NCBI RefSeq assembly: GCF_020523795.1
Contig: NZ_JAJALI010000006.1
Span: 1-64,000, forward strand
Length of the DNA: 64,000 nt
Direction of reading: 5' to 3'
Source of the DNA: Ancylobacter sp. Lp-2
GTDB taxonomy: Bacteria; Pseudomonadota; Alphaproteobacteria; Rhizobiales; Xanthobacteraceae
In this document: positions 1 to 10,500 of the stretch, piece by piece
Layout: each line of letters begins with the position of its first letter
How positions within the stretch are numbered: position 1 is the first letter of the stretch
Notes under the pieces: generated by a model
The model's database searches: none
What the model saw: the letters and a program-made list of their open reading frames with translations, nothing else
What the model was told of the DNA's origin: nothing
Made by a program: the position numbers and the translations under genes

Positions 1-195
1 CGGCGGCGTCCCGAAATACGAACGCACCGTCTCCGCATCTACGCGGCGGTTGCCCTCGACAATGATCGAATTCGCTGTCTGCGCAACGGCGCTAACAGGC
101 GCGACAATGGATCCGGCGACCCCCGCCACGGCCATGAGGGCGACGACGCCCAGGACCGAAGCCATCTTACTAACGAACCGGACACTTACAGCCAT
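1..195 (-). CDS. bamA: BamA, outer membrane assembly factor (N-terminal fragment)
   Basis: Only the first 65 codons are inside the window; the gene runs off the left edge. The ATG at 195 opens a signal peptide with a hydrophobic stretch and an Ala-Gln cleavage-like end at about residues 36-39. A segment reading IIVEGNRRVDAETVRSYF follows, which is the start of the first POTRA domain of BamA/Omp85. BamA folds and inserts beta-barrel proteins into the outer membrane. It lies directly downstream of rseP on the same strand, the standard alphaproteobacterial order, which supports the call. The barrel cannot be checked here. Confidence 0.9.
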   Translation of the reverse strand, partial: MAVSVRFVSKMASVLGVVALMAVAGVAGSIVAPVSAVAQTANSIIVEGNRRVDAETVRSYFGTPP

Positions 196-377
196 TTGGT
201 GCGCAACCTTACCGTTATTCTGAAGTGGCACTGCCCACGCAAGCGCAGACAAGCGCGGTCTTTCACCCAGCGCTCCGCTTGTACAGGCTTTTGCCAAGCC
301 TGCAAACCGAAGCCCCCGCCGCCCAACCGCCTTTTCCCGCCGCCGTGGCACACCGGCAACGCTTGGGCAGAGGGGCG

Positions 378-1523
378 TCAAGATTTTGATATATTGAGAA
401 TATCGTTCCACGTCGCAAACAGCATGAGCATCAGCACCAGGGCAAGTCCGATGCGGAAACCGACCTCCTGCGCCCGGTCGCTGAGCGGACGGCCGCGCAA
501 CGCTTCGATGGCGTAGAACATCAGATGTCCACCATCGAGCAAGGGTACGGGGAAGAGGTTAAGAAGACCAATCGAAACCGACAGAACCGCCGCCAGCTGC
601 AGAAGCGCGCCGATTCCGAAGGTCGCCACCTGCCCCGACACCTGGGCGATACGAATCGGCCCCCCCAGTTGGTCGGCGGATTCGCGCCCGGTGACCACCC
701 CGCCGAGATAGGAGAAGGTGCGGTCGACGATGAACCACACCTCCTTGCCGGCGAGGCCCACCGCTTCCACCGGACCGAATCGCTGGGTCGTCACATCCCC
801 AGCCCCGGTGGAGCGGGAGATGCCGAGCACGCCGATCCGGTGCACATTGCCGAACGTATCGGTGATCTCGCGGCGATCCGGCGTCGCGGTCAGCACACGG
901 TGTTCGCCGCCGCGGTCGATCTGGACGCTGAGCGGCACGTCGGCGCTGGCGCTGACGATGCGCTGCATGTCGCTGAACGATTCGATGGGCGCGCCGTCGA
1001 TCGACAGGATCAGATCATGCGGCTGGAAGCCGGCCTTCTCGGCGGCACTGCCGGCCTGGATGGCGTCGACGCGCGGCGTCGCCACCTGCCGCCCCACCGT
1101 CATGAACAGGCCGGCGAAGATGACGATGGCGAGGATGAAATTGGCGATCGGGCCGGCGGCGACGATGGCGGCGCGCGCGCCGACCGACTTGTGGAAGAAG
1201 CTGACCTTCTTCTCCGCCTCGGTCATATGCGAGAGGCCGTCGCGGTCGGGCGCGGAGGCGGCGTTGTCGTCGCCGAGGAATTTCACATAGCCGCCGAGGG
1301 GTATCGCCGACAACTTCCAGCGCGTGCCGTGCCGGTCGTTGAAGCCGACGATCTCCGGCCCGAAGCCGATGGAGAAGGCCACCACCTTCACCCCGGCCCG
1401 CCGCGCCACCCAGAAATGGCCGAGCTCATGGAAGAACACCACGATCGTCAGCACGAAGAGGAACGGGACGAGATAGCCCAGCAGCCATTCGGCGCCGCCT
1501 CCCATCGACGAGAGCATGTTCAT
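378..1523 (-). CDS. rseP: RIP metalloprotease RseP (site-2 protease)
   Basis: This is a 381-residue inner-membrane zinc protease that cleaves anti-sigma factors and leftover signal peptides within the membrane. The zinc motif HELGH sits at residues 32-36 in the first membrane segment. A single PDZ domain follows at about residues 125-205, and the second catalytic motif LDGG is at 329-332 near the C-terminal helices. The start at 1523 has a GAGGAAAG ribosome binding site. It is followed by bamA. The upstream neighbour is cdsA after about 130 bp, where many relatives carry dxr instead. Length and motifs are normal for the family. Confidence 0.97.
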   Translation of the reverse strand: MNMLSSMGGGAEWLLGYLVPFLFVLTIVVFFHELGHFWVARRAGVKVVAFSIGFGPEIVGFNDRHGTRWKLSAIPLGGYVKFLGDDNAASAPDRDGLSHMTEAEKKVSFFHKSVGARAAIVAAGPIANFILAIVIFAGLFMTVGRQVATPRVDAIQAGSAAEKAGFQPHDLILSIDGAPIESFSDMQRIVSASADVPLSVQIDRGGEHRVLTATPDRREITDTFGNVHRIGVLGISRSTGAGDVTTQRFGPVEAVGLAGKEVWFIVDRTFSYLGGVVTGRESADQLGGPIRIAQVSGQVATFGIGALLQLAAVLSVSIGLLNLFPVPLLDGGHLMFYAIEALRGRPLSDRAQEVGFRIGLALVLMLMLFATWNDILNISKS

Positions 1524-1653
1524 TTCGCTTTCCTCATCTGCACGTCGACCGCGGGCCGGGGCCGGACCGCATGAGACCTTGCTACCATGATGTCGCCGCC
1601 AAGTTTGGCAGAGAAACGGCAGCCCGCCACATTTACCGCGCCCCGTCCGGCGC

Positions 1654-2472
1654 TCACCACACCAGCAGACCGGCGGCCGGCGCCATCGGATGACGCAAGA
1701 GGCCGATGCAGCAGGCGAGCACGGCCGCGGCGACCAGCCCGTCCAGTCGATCCATCAACCCGCCATGGCCGGGGATGAGATGGCCGGAATCCTTCACCCC
1801 GAACCGGCGCTTCATCGCCGATTCGAACAGATCGCCGGCCTGGCTGCAGACGCTGGCCGCCAGTGCCGCCGGGGCAGCAAGCAGCGCGGAGTCGATGCCG
1901 GCGAGCCACACGGTCAGCATGCCCGCGGCTACCGCGAACACCACGCCGCCGATCGAGCCCGACCAGGTCTTGTTGGGACTGATCCGCCGCCACAGCTTAG
2001 GCCCGCCGATCAGCCGGCCGCAGAAATAGGCGGCGATGTCGGTGGTCCACACCACGGCCAGCAGCCAGATGATGGCAACGAGCCCATAGCCGGGATCGAG
2101 ACGCAGCAGCGTCAGCGAGAAGCCCATGACGCCGGCATAGAGCACGCCCGCCAGCGCCCACAGGCGCAGTGCCATCGTCCCCCGCATGACCAGCGCCGAC
2201 GCCAGCGCCCCGATGGGAAGCGCCAGCGCCAGGACCGAAGGCCCGGCCACCGCGGCGAACAGCGAGACGGCGATGCCGCCGCCGCCCAGCGCGATCAGAA
2301 CCGGCAGGCGCGGCAGCCGCGCCATCTTGGCCCATTCCCACAGCAGCATCAGGCTGGCGAGGAAACACAAGAGCACGAAGGGGCGCCCGCCCCATGCCGC
2401 AGCGGCAATGACCAGCGGCGCCAGCACCAGCGCCGAACCCAGCCGCGGCAGGAAATCCGCACCGATCTTCAA
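1654..2472 (-). CDS. cdsA: Phosphatidate cytidylyltransferase CdsA
   Basis: It makes CDP-diacylglycerol from phosphatidate and CTP, the precursor of membrane phospholipids. The protein is a multi-pass membrane enzyme, and the family signature near the C terminus is present (SAMKRRFGVKDSGHLIPGHG). The best start is a TTG at 2472, lying just after the uppS stop codon at 2474-2476; it gives 272 residues. Extending the frame upstream would only add residues encoded inside uppS in another frame. Coupled translation with uppS is therefore likely. No dxr gene follows it. Confidence 0.92.
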   Translation of the reverse strand: MKIGADFLPRLGSALVLAPLVIAAAAWGGRPFVLLCFLASLMLLWEWAKMARLPRLPVLIALGGGGIAVSLFAAVAGPSVLALALPIGALASALVMRGTMALRLWALAGVLYAGVMGFSLTLLRLDPGYGLVAIIWLLAVVWTTDIAAYFCGRLIGGPKLWRRISPNKTWSGSIGGVVFAVAAGMLTVWLAGIDSALLAAPAALAASVCSQAGDLFESAMKRRFGVKDSGHLIPGHGGLMDRLDGLVAAAVLACCIGLLRHPMAPAAGLLVW

Positions 2473-2473
2473 T

Positions 2474-3271
2474 TCAGGAGCGCCCCGGCGCGTCGAGGCC
2501 GCCGAACCGGCGTTCGCGGCCGGCGAATTCCTTGAGCGCCTGCTCGAACCAGGCGCGGTCGAAATCCGGCCACAGCACCGGCAAAAACACCAGCTCGGCA
2601 TAGGCCGCCTGCCAGAGCAGGAAGTTCGACAGCCGCTGCTCGCCGCTGGTCCGGATGAGAAGATCGAGCGGCGGCAGACCCTGCGTATCGAGCGAACCGG
2701 CCAGCCGTTCCGGGGTGATCTCCTCCGGCGACAGCCGTCCCGCCGCCACTTCCCGCGCCAGGGCGCGGGCGGCGCGGGCGATCTCGTTCTGCGAGCCGTA
2801 ATTGAAGGCGACGGCCAGCGTCAGGCCGGTATTGCCGGCGGTCAGGATTTCCGCCTCGCGCAGCATCGCCTGGATCTCGCCATCGCGCGGATGCCCCTCG
2901 CCGAGGATGCGCACCCGCACATTGCGGGTGTGGAGATCCTGAAGGTCCCGGCGGATGAACAGCTTCAACAGCCCCATGAGCTCGTCGACCTCGCCCTCGG
3001 GGCGGGTCCAGTTCTCGCTGGAGAAGCTGAACACGGTCAGCGCTTCGATGCCGAACTCGATGGCGGCGGCGATGGTACGTCGCACCGCCTCGACACCACG
3101 GCGATGGCCCTCAAAGCGCGGTAGGCCGTGCGACGTCGCCCAGCGGCCGTTGCCATCCATGATGATGGCGACGTGCCGCGGCATCGGACCGCCGGGTGCG
3201 GCCGCCGGCCGCCCCGCCTCGATCTGTGCATCGTCTGACACGTCGAACTTCGCGATCTTCAAGGAGGCCAA
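2474..3271 (-). CDS. uppS: Undecaprenyl diphosphate synthase (isoprenyl transferase)
   Basis: A cis-prenyltransferase that builds the C55 lipid carrier for peptidoglycan and O-antigen. The pyrophosphate-binding motif [10 protein letters not shown] contains the catalytic aspartate, and FSFSSENW and [12 protein letters not shown] are the other family blocks. The start is uncertain: the longest frame opens with TTG at 3271, another TTG at 3262 has a better placed GGAG, and the first ATG at 3184 would give about 236 residues. It lies 25 bp after frr and couples directly to cdsA, so frr-uppS-cdsA probably form one transcript. Confidence 0.93.
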   Translation of the reverse strand: MASLKIAKFDVSDDAQIEAGRPAAAPGGPMPRHVAIIMDGNGRWATSHGLPRFEGHRRGVEAVRRTIAAAIEFGIEALTVFSFSSENWTRPEGEVDELMGLLKLFIRRDLQDLHTRNVRVRILGEGHPRDGEIQAMLREAEILTAGNTGLTLAVAFNYGSQNEIARAARALAREVAAGRLSPEEITPERLAGSLDTQGLPPLDLLIRTSGEQRLSNFLLWQAAYAELVFLPVLWPDFDRAWFEQALKEFAGRERRFGGLDAPGRS

Positions 3272-3296
3272 CTCCGCGCCGTCGTCCGGCCCGCGC

Positions 3297-3860
3297 TCAA
3301 ACCGCCAGGATTTCCTTTTCCTTGGTCGCCAGCACCTGATCGACCTCGGCGATCGACTGGTCGGTGGCCTTCTGCACCTGATCGGACAGACGGGTCTGCT
3401 CGTCGGCGCTGATGTCCCCGTCCTTCTCCGCCTTCTTCAGGCTGTCCATGCCGTCGCGGCGCACATGGCGCACCGAGACGCGGCACGCCTCAGCGTATTT
3501 GTGCGCGACCTTCACCAGCTCCTGGCGACGGTCCTGGGTGAGCTCGGGAATGCGCACCCGGATCACCTGGCCTTCGGTCTGCGGGTTGAGGCCGAGATTC
3601 GAATCGCGGATCGCCTTCTCCACCGCCGACACCATGCCACGGTCCCAGACCTGCACGGAGAGCAGGCGCGGCTCCGGCACGTTCACCGAGGCACACTGGT
3701 TCAGCGGCATGTGGGCGCCGTAGGCATCTACCTGGATCGGCTCCAGGAGGCTCGCCGAGGCGCGGCCGGTGCGCAGGCCGCTCAGCTCCTGCTTCAGGAC
3801 ACCGATGGCGCCCTGCATACGGCGCTTGAGATCGGCGATATCGGACGGACCAGTGCTCAT
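3297..3860 (-). CDS. frr: Ribosome recycling factor
   Basis: A 187-residue protein of normal family length that, with EF-G, splits post-termination ribosomes. The N-terminal helix and the central block [17 protein letters not shown] with the following [13 protein letters not shown] are typical of RRF. The ATG at 3860 has a GAGGG ribosome binding site six bases upstream. It heads frr-uppS-cdsA-rseP-bamA and is separated from pyrH by about 160 bp, room for its own promoter. Confidence 0.97.
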   Translation of the reverse strand: MSTGPSDIADLKRRMQGAIGVLKQELSGLRTGRASASLLEPIQVDAYGAHMPLNQCASVNVPEPRLLSVQVWDRGMVSAVEKAIRDSNLGLNPQTEGQVIRVRIPELTQDRRQELVKVAHKYAEACRVSVRHVRRDGMDSLKKAEKDGDISADEQTRLSDQVQKATDQSIAEVDQVLATKEKEILAV

Positions 3861-4020
3861 AGCGGACCCTCTTCTTGCTAGGCCGGGCCTGCGTGGCGCG
3901 GTCCGCTCGACGCGGCACCAGCACCGCGAGCGGCCGGACCCGGCTATATCAAATGGTTTGCCGCGCGAGGCAAGCGCGCAGACGCCTTATTCCATGCCGC
4001 AGCGCGGCATCGACGCCCGG

Positions 4021-4755
4021 TCAGGGCGCCACGGTGGTGGAGCGCCCCCTCCCCCGCACGGCATCCTCGATGGCACCGGGCTGGCGGATGGAGAACACGA
4101 TGATCGGCAGCTTCGCCTCGCGCGCCAGCGCGAAGGCGGCGGCGTCCATCACCTTCAGATCCTTGGCGAGCGCCTCGTCATGGGTGAGACGCTCATAGCG
4201 CACCGCGTCGGGATCGCGCTTGGGATCGGCGGTGTAGACGCCATCGACATTGGTCGCCTTCATCACCGCGTCGCATTCGAGCTCGGCGGCGCGCAGCACG
4301 GCGCCGGTGTCGGTGGTGAAATACGGATTGCCGGTGCCACCGGCCAGCACGACGATGCGCCCGCGCGACAAATGGCGCGAGGCGGTCTGGCGGGCATAGG
4401 GCTCGCAGATGGTCGGCATCGGGATGGCGGAAAGCGTGCGGGCCGGCGAGCCGGCCTCCTCGATCGCCTTCTCCAGCGCCAGCGCGTTCATCACCGTCGC
4501 CAGCATGCCCATATGATCGGCGGTGGCGCGGTCGAGGCCGCGGCCGGCGACGCTGGCGCCGCGCAATATGTTGCCGCCGCCCACCACCACGGCCACCTCG
4601 GCACCCGCCTTGTGGGCGTCGGCGAGATCGCGGGCGATGCCCTCGATGGTCGGCCAGTGCAGGCCGAACGCCTCGCTGCCCATCAGGGCTTCACCGGACA
4701 CCTTCACCAGCACGCGCCGGTAGGACACTTCCTGCGGTTCGCCCGTTTCGGACAT
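4021..4755 (-). CDS. pyrH: Uridylate (UMP) kinase
   Basis: It phosphorylates UMP to UDP in pyrimidine nucleotide synthesis and belongs to the amino-acid-kinase fold. Visible motifs are KVSGEALMG near the N terminus, GGGNILRG and the [13 protein letters not shown] block, and [13 protein letters not shown]. The ATG at 4755 (MSETGEP) has an AAGG ribosome binding site at normal distance. An in-frame ATG at 4770 would add five residues without a better site. It is followed by frr. A strong terminator separates it from tsf upstream. Confidence 0.96.
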   Translation of the reverse strand: MSETGEPQEVSYRRVLVKVSGEALMGSEAFGLHWPTIEGIARDLADAHKAGAEVAVVVGGGNILRGASVAGRGLDRATADHMGMLATVMNALALEKAIEEAGSPARTLSAIPMPTICEPYARQTASRHLSRGRIVVLAGGTGNPYFTTDTGAVLRAAELECDAVMKATNVDGVYTADPKRDPDAVRYERLTHDEALAKDLKVMDAAAFALAREAKLPIIVFSIRQPGAIEDAVRGRGRSTTVAP

Positions 4756-4805
4756 GAGGCACCTTTTCATGCTGTGCGCGGCGCCGACACGCCCCGCCTC
4801 ATACT

Positions 4806-4840
4806 AAAACACGCCGGGCGCCTCGTGGCGGCCCGGCGTG
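4806..4840 (-). terminator. Rho-independent terminator after tsf
   Basis: A perfect 10-bp stem, CACGCCGGGC paired with GCCCGGCGTG (4810-4819 and 4831-4840) around an 11-base loop. On the minus strand it is followed by TTTT and further T-rich bases. It lies 28 bases after the tsf stop and before pyrH, so it should end the rpsB-tsf transcript. Confidence 0.85.
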
Positions 4841-4867
4841 GTCTTATCAACAAACGCGTGCTGCGTC

Positions 4868-5791
4868 TCAGGCGCCGGCAGCAGCGGCGACCTCGGCGGC
4901 GAAGTCGCTCTCCTGCTTCTCCACGCCCTCGCCAAGAGCGAAGCGCACGAAGCCGGCAACCTTGATCGGCGCGCCTACCTTGCCCTCGCTCTCCTTCACC
5001 GCCTGGGCGACGGTCTTGGAGGGCTCGTGGATGAAGGGCTGCTCGACCAGCGTGACTTCCTTGTAGAAGGTCTTCAGGCCGCTCTCGACGATCTTCTCGA
5101 CGACGTTGTCCGGCTTGCCGGAGGCCTTGGCCTTCTCGGCCAGCACGCCGCGCTCACGGGCAACCACGTCGGCGTCGATGCCGGCCGCGTCGAGCGCCTG
5201 CGGGTTGGCGGCGGCGACATGCATGGCGATCTGGCGGCCGAGGGCCGCGAGCTCATCGGCCTTGCCGGTCGATTCGAGCGCGACCAGCACGCCGATCTTG
5301 CCGAGGCCTTCGCCCACCGAGCCGTGGATGTAGCTGGCGACAACGCCGGAGCTGACCGACAGCTCCTTGGCGCGGCGCAGATTCATGTGCTCGCCGATGG
5401 TGGCCACGGCGCTGGAGATCGCCTCGCTGACGGTGCCGCCGGCCGGATAGGCCGCCGCGCCGATGGCCGCGACGTCGTCGCCGGCGACAAGCGCCACCTG
5501 GGCGATGTTGCGCACCAGCGCCTGGAACTGCTCGTTGCGGGCGACGAAGTCGGTCTCGGAGTTCACCTCGACCACCACGCCCTTGGTGCCGGCGAGCGCG
5601 AGGCCGATCAGACCTTCGGCGGCGACGCGGCCAGCCTTTTTGGCAGCCTTGGCAAGGCCCTTCTTGCGCAGCCAGTCGATAGCGGCCTCGATGTCGCCCT
5701 CGACCTCGCCCAGCGCGTTCTTGCAATCCATCATGCCGGCGCCGGTCTTCTCGCGCAGCTCCTTCACCATGCCCGCGGTGATGTTGGCCAT
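4868..5791 (-). CDS. tsf: Elongation factor Ts
   Basis: A 307-residue nucleotide exchange factor for EF-Tu. The N-terminal UBA-like motif [19 protein letters not shown] and the core [10 protein letters not shown] are diagnostic. The ATG at 5791 (MANITAG) has a strong GAGGAACGG site upstream; the 27 extra in-frame residues further upstream have no family resemblance. It is the second gene after rpsB, as in most bacteria, and is followed by a terminator. Confidence 0.97.
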   Translation of the reverse strand: MANITAGMVKELREKTGAGMMDCKNALGEVEGDIEAAIDWLRKKGLAKAAKKAGRVAAEGLIGLALAGTKGVVVEVNSETDFVARNEQFQALVRNIAQVALVAGDDVAAIGAAAYPAGGTVSEAISSAVATIGEHMNLRRAKELSVSSGVVASYIHGSVGEGLGKIGVLVALESTGKADELAALGRQIAMHVAAANPQALDAAGIDADVVARERGVLAEKAKASGKPDNVVEKIVESGLKTFYKEVTLVEQPFIHEPSKTVAQAVKESEGKVGAPIKVAGFVRFALGEGVEKQESDFAAEVAAAAGA

Positions 5792-5871
5792 ATCCCGTTC
5801 CTCATTCCAATCGACACGATTCGCAGGTGTCATCTGCGACGTATCATTCGTGCATGTGTCATTTGACGACA

Positions 5872-5900
5872 CGGCCGGCCGGAGGGTTCCGGGCCGGCCG
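5872..5900 (-). other. rpsB-tsf intercistronic hairpin
   Basis: A perfect 9-bp GC stem, CGGCCGGCC with GGCCGGCCG, around an 11-base loop in the 162-bp space between the rpsB stop and tsf start. There is no T-run, so it is not a clean terminator. By analogy with the enterobacterial rpsB-tsf spacer it could slow polymerase or protect RNA ends and set the S2:EF-Ts ratio. The function is inferred. Confidence 0.4.
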
Positions 5901-5953
5901 CGACTTCACGATCCGAGCGACAGCCTATGGCCGCCGCGAGCCTTCCGCGTCGG

Positions 5954-6952
5954 TCACTCGACCTCGGCGGTCAGCTCCTTGGCCTGGGCGACCCAGCCAT
6001 CCACGCGACCCGGCAGGCCGACTTCCTCGCCGATGCGGTGGGCGTCGGCAGCGTCGAGACCGGCGATCTGCGAGAAGTGGAAGATGCCGAGATCGGTCAG
6101 CTTCTTCTCGATGGCCGGGGAAACGCCGGTCAGCTTCTTCAGGTCGTCGGCCGGGCCGCGCGGGCCGGACAGCGGCTCGAAGGACGACCAGGTGGTCTCG
6201 GCCGGCAGATCCTCGATCAGCGGAACCTCGGCGGCGCCGATGTCGACACCGAAATCGCCCTGGGCGCGGCCGATGCCGTCGATGGCGGCGCGGGCGATCA
6301 GGTCGCAATACAGGTTGATGGCGCGGCCGGCGTCGTCATTGCCCGGAACCGGATAGGAAATGCCGTCCGGATCGCAGTTGGTGTCGAGAATCGCCGCGAC
6401 CGGGATACCCAGGCGACGCGCCTCGGCGACCGCGAGGTCTTCCTTGTTGGTGTCGATCACGAAGAGCAGGTCCGGCAGGCCGCCCATGTCGCGGATGCCG
6501 CCGAGCGCGCGATCGAGCTTTTCCTTCTCGCGCTGGAGCGTCAGGCGCTCCTTCTTCGTGTAGCCGACGCCCTCGCCGGCGTTGAGCAGCTCTTCGAGCT
6601 TCTTCAGACGGGCGATGGAGTGGGAGATGGTCTTCCAGTTGGTCAGCATGCCGCCGAGCCAGCGGGAGTTCACATAATACTGAGCCGAACGCTTGGCGGC
6701 ATCGGCAACGGCATCGGCCGCCTGGCGCTTGGTGCCGACGAACAGCACGCGGCCACCACGGGCCACGGTGTCGGACACCACCTGCAGCGCGCGGGCCAGC
6801 GAGGGCACCGTCTGGGCGAGGTCGATGATGTGGATGTTGTTGCGGGTGCCGAAGATGAACGGGGCCATCTTCGGGTTCCAGCGGTGGGACTGATGCCCAA
6901 AGTGCACGCCAGCTTCAAGCAGCTGACGCATGGAGAAATCGGGGATCGCCAT
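5954..6952 (-). CDS. rpsB: 30S ribosomal protein S2 with C-terminal HhH-like extension
   Basis: Ribosomal protein S2. The core from [14 protein letters not shown] through the FIIDTNKE-type and [11 protein letters not shown] blocks is standard. The protein has 332 residues, about 80 more than the usual 240-260. The extra tail (about residues 265-332) contains a helix-hairpin-helix-like unit, [19 protein letters not shown], then FSQIAGL and a charged end. Similar long S2 proteins are known in Hyphomicrobiales. The ATG at 6952 is chosen because upstream in-frame codons overlap the promoter. Confidence 0.96.
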   Translation of the reverse strand: MAIPDFSMRQLLEAGVHFGHQSHRWNPKMAPFIFGTRNNIHIIDLAQTVPSLARALQVVSDTVARGGRVLFVGTKRQAADAVADAAKRSAQYYVNSRWLGGMLTNWKTISHSIARLKKLEELLNAGEGVGYTKKERLTLQREKEKLDRALGGIRDMGGLPDLLFVIDTNKEDLAVAEARRLGIPVAAILDTNCDPDGISYPVPGNDDAGRAINLYCDLIARAAIDGIGRAQGDFGVDIGAAEVPLIEDLPAETTWSSFEPLSGPRGPADDLKKLTGVSPAIEKKLTDLGIFHFSQIAGLDAADAHRIGEEVGLPGRVDGWVAQAKELTAEVE

Positions 6953-7560
6953 AGTCGTGTCTCTTCCGGTTAGCCTCCGCGGACATGGCCGAGCCGGGAA
7001 TTCGGCGTCGGCACCGGAGCGACGGGGGTCTCGACCATAGGCAGAGAACCCGGCCGCGAGGTCCGCGTGCGGGATGGCGCGGCATATACGCGAGGCGGCG
7101 ATGTTAAGCAAGAGTGCGGGCCGGATCCCGGGGCGCCGGGACGGGAGCCGAAGGCTACGCTGGCGCGGAACCCGGGGGCGAAGCGCGGAAAGCACGTACA
7201 CCGCGCGCATCCGGATACCCGGCGCCCCGGTGAACCTCGCCACCATGCACGCCGCCGAAGACACCGGGCGCAGGCGCTATCCGGTTCTGGCCAGCGAGCA
7301 GACCACGCACGGAGCCCAGTTCGCCCGCGGCTTCGCGCCCACGGCCGGACCGCGTGGCTGAACGGCGTCGCCCTCGTTGCACCTCACCTGCGCCCCGGAA
7401 TCACGCCTCAGGATGACCCTCCTGGATGGACCCTGACGCGCGCCCTTATAGCGACCTCTCCCCGATCATCGCCTGTCGCCGCAAGCGGAAAGGTTCGACG
7501 TCGCCGGCTCCTCCACTGGCGATGCTCGTCGCAGCGCCGGGCCGCATGCTGCCCGGACGC
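6953..7560. other. Gene-free 608-bp interval between dnaE and rpsB
   Basis: It holds the rpsB-tsf promoter (7083-7111) and its leader of about 125 nt. The remainder up to the dnaE stop shows only arginine- and glycine-rich frames with no family resemblance or ribosome binding site. A GC palindrome at 7537-7556 (CCGGGC/GCCCGG) just past dnaE has no T-run and is at most a weak transcription stop. Confidence 0.7.
7083..7111 (-). promoter_or_regulatory. rpsB-tsf promoter (-35 TTGCTT, -10 TATATG)
   Basis: On the minus strand TTGCTT (7106-7111) and TATATG (7083-7088) are separated by exactly 17 bases, matching the housekeeping sigma-70 pattern. The predicted leader before the rpsB ATG at 6952 is about 125 nt, long enough to hold the S2 autoregulatory site known in other bacteria. 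Assignment is by sequence only. Confidence 0.7.
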
Positions 7561-10500
7561 TCAATGCATCTCCACCGCCACCACGCCGGGCACCGCCTTG
7601 ATGGCGCCGGCGATCTGCGGCGACAGGCCAAAGCGGCCCGGCAGCTTCACCTCCACCTCGGTCTCGCCGCGCTCGCCAAGCAGCAGCACGACAGCGACCT
7701 CGCCATCGCCGCGCCCGCCTCCGAGCGAGGAGAGCCGCGACGCCACGCTTTCCAGCGGCTCCGGCGAGCGCAGAAAGATGCGCAGCGCCTTCTGCATCTT
7801 GGAGGCCGCCTCGTCGAGCGGCTCGCAGGTCTGGATACGGGCACGCACGTCCTCGCCCTGCAATTCCGCGGCGACATGCAGCAGCAGCGCCCTCCCCGGC
7901 TCGAGGAGATCGCGGAACTGGTTCAGCGATTCGGAGAACAGCACCGCCTCGAACTGGCCGGAAGGATCGGACAGGCCGACAATGCCCATCTTGTTGCCGG
8001 TCTTGGTGCGGCGCTCCTGCTTGCTCACCACCGTGGCCGCCAGCCGCCCGGCGGAGGCACCGGCGCGCACCGAGCGGGAGAAGTCGCTCCAGCGCTGCAC
8101 GCGGAAGCGCTCCAGCGTCTTGCCGTAATCGTCGAGCGGATGGCCCGTGAGGAAGAAGCCGATGGCGTCATATTCCTTCTGCAGCTTCTCCGCCGGCAGC
8201 CAGGCCTCGACAGCAGGAATGCGCAGATCCGCCGCCGTCGACGGGCCGCCGAACATGTTGCCCTGGCCGAGCGCCGCCTCGGCGCCGGCGGCGGCGGCGT
8301 GGCCCATTACCGCCTCGATCGCCGCCGAGGCGCGGGCGCGGTTCGGCTCCAGCGCATCGAAGGCGCCGGCATTGACCAGGCTCTCCATGGTGCGCTTGTT
8401 GAGCGCCTTGGCGTTGATGCGGGCGGCGAAGTCGGCGAGGTCCTTGAACGGCCTATCCCCCCGCGCGTCGACGATGGCGTCCACCGCCTGCACGCCGACG
8501 CCCTTGATGGCGGCGAGCGCGTAGAGGATGCGCCCGTCCTTCACCGCGAATTCGCGGCCCGAATGGTTCACCGAGGGCGGCACCACCGTGATGCCGAGCC
8601 GCTGGGCATCCTGGCGGAATTCGGCGAGCTTGTCGGTGTTGCCCATGTCGAGCGTCATCGAGGCGGCGAGGAACTCGGTAGCGTAGTTCGCCTTCAGATA
8701 GGCGGTCTGGTACGACACCAGCGCATAGGCTGCCGCATGGCTCTTGTTGAAGCCGTAATCGGCGAACTTGGCCAGCAGGTCGAAGATCTCCGACGCCTTG
8801 GCCTTCGGCACCTTGTTTTCCACCGCGCCGTCGACGAAGCGCTCGCGCTGCTTATCCATCTCGGCGCGGATCTTCTTGCCCATGGCGCGGCGCAGCAGGT
8901 CCGCCTCGCCGAGCGAATAGCCCGACAGCGTCTGGGCGATCTGCATCACCTGTTCCTGGTAGATGATGACGCCGTAGGTCTCCTTGAGGCTGCCCTCCAG
9001 GGCGGGATGGGCGTAGACGGCCTGTTCCTGCCCGTTCTTCACTGCGCAATAAACGGGAATGTTGGCCATCGGGCCCGGCCGGTAGAGCGCCACCAGCGCG
9101 ATGATGTCCTCCAGCCGGTCCGGCTTCATGTCGACCAGCGCCCGCCGCATGCCGGCGCTTTCCACCTGGAACACGCCCACCGTCTCGCCGCGGGTGAGCA
9201 TGGCGTAGCTTTTCTTGTCGTCGAGCGGGATGGTGGAAAGATCGAGCTCGATGCCGCTCTGGGCCACCAGCCGGACGGCGGTCTGCAAGGTGGTGAGCGT
9301 CTTCAGGCCGAGGAAGTCGAACTTCACCAGCCCGGCCTGCTCGATCCACTTCATGTTGTACTGCGTCACCGGCATGTCGGAACGCGGGTCTCGGTACAGC
9401 GGCACCAGCTGGGCCAGCGGCCGGTCGCCAATCACGATGCCGGCGGCATGGGTGGAGGCGTGGCGGTTCAGCCCCTCCAGCTTGGTGGCGATGTCGAAGG
9501 CGCGCTTCACCACCGGGTTCGCCTCGGCCTCGGCCTGCAGGCGCGGCTCGTCATTGATCGCCTGCTTCAGCGTGACCGGGTTGGCCGGGTTCTGCGGCAC
9601 CAGCTTGCACAGCTTGTCGACCTGGCCATAGGGCATTTCCAGCACCCGGCCGACGTCGCGCAGCACGCCACGCGCCTGCAGCGTACCGAAGGTGATGATC
9701 TGCGCCACCTGGTTGCGGCCGTAGCGCTGCTGCACATAGCGGATCACCTCGTCGCGGCGCTCCTGGCAGAAGTCGATGTCGAAGTCCGGCATCGACACGC
9801 GCTCGGGGTTCAGGAAGCGCTCGAACAGCAGGCCGAAGCGCAGCGGGTCGAGATCGGTGATGGTCAGCGAATAGGCGACCAGCGAGCCGGCGCCGGACCC
9901 ACGCCCCGGCCCCACCGGGATGCCGTGCGCCTTCGCCCATTTGATGAAGTCCGACACGATCAGGAAGTAGCCGGGGAACTTCATCTTCTCGATGATGGAC
10001 AGCTCGAAGGCGAGCCGGTCCTGATAGTCCTTCTCGGTCAGCCCCGGTGCCGGGCCGTGGACGCCGAGGCGGGCGGCGAGCCCCTCCTCCGCCTGTACGC
10101 GCAGTTCCTCGGCCTCATCGCGCTCCATGGTGAAGCGCGGCAGGATCGGCTTCACCGTGCGCGGGCGATAGGCGCAGCGCCGCGCCACCTCGATGGTGTT
10201 GGCCAGCGCCTCCGGCAGGTCGGCGAACAACTCCATCATCTCCGCGCGGGTGCGGAAACGGTGCTGGGGGGTGAGCTGGCGGCGCCCATCCTCGGCGACG
10301 AGGCGGCCCTCGGCGATGCAGATCAGCGCGTCATGCGCCTCATAGTCGTCCTGCGCGGCAAAGAACGGCTCGTTGGCGGCGACCAGCGGCAGCTCCAGCC
10401 GATAGGCGAGCTCGATGAGCGACCGCTCGACCCGGCGCTCCTCGCCGATGCCGTGGCGCTGCACCTCGACATAGAGCCGGTCGCCGAACAGCACCTTCAG

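Noticed and set aside
1520..1993. 157-codon minus frame overlapping cdsA
   Set aside because: It is a second frame inside cdsA. Its last codons reach the rseP start by chance, and the product has no recognisable features. It is not a dxr remnant.
7537..7556. CCGGGC/GCCCGG palindrome after dnaE as a terminator
   Set aside because: The stem is only six base pairs and no T-run follows on either strand.
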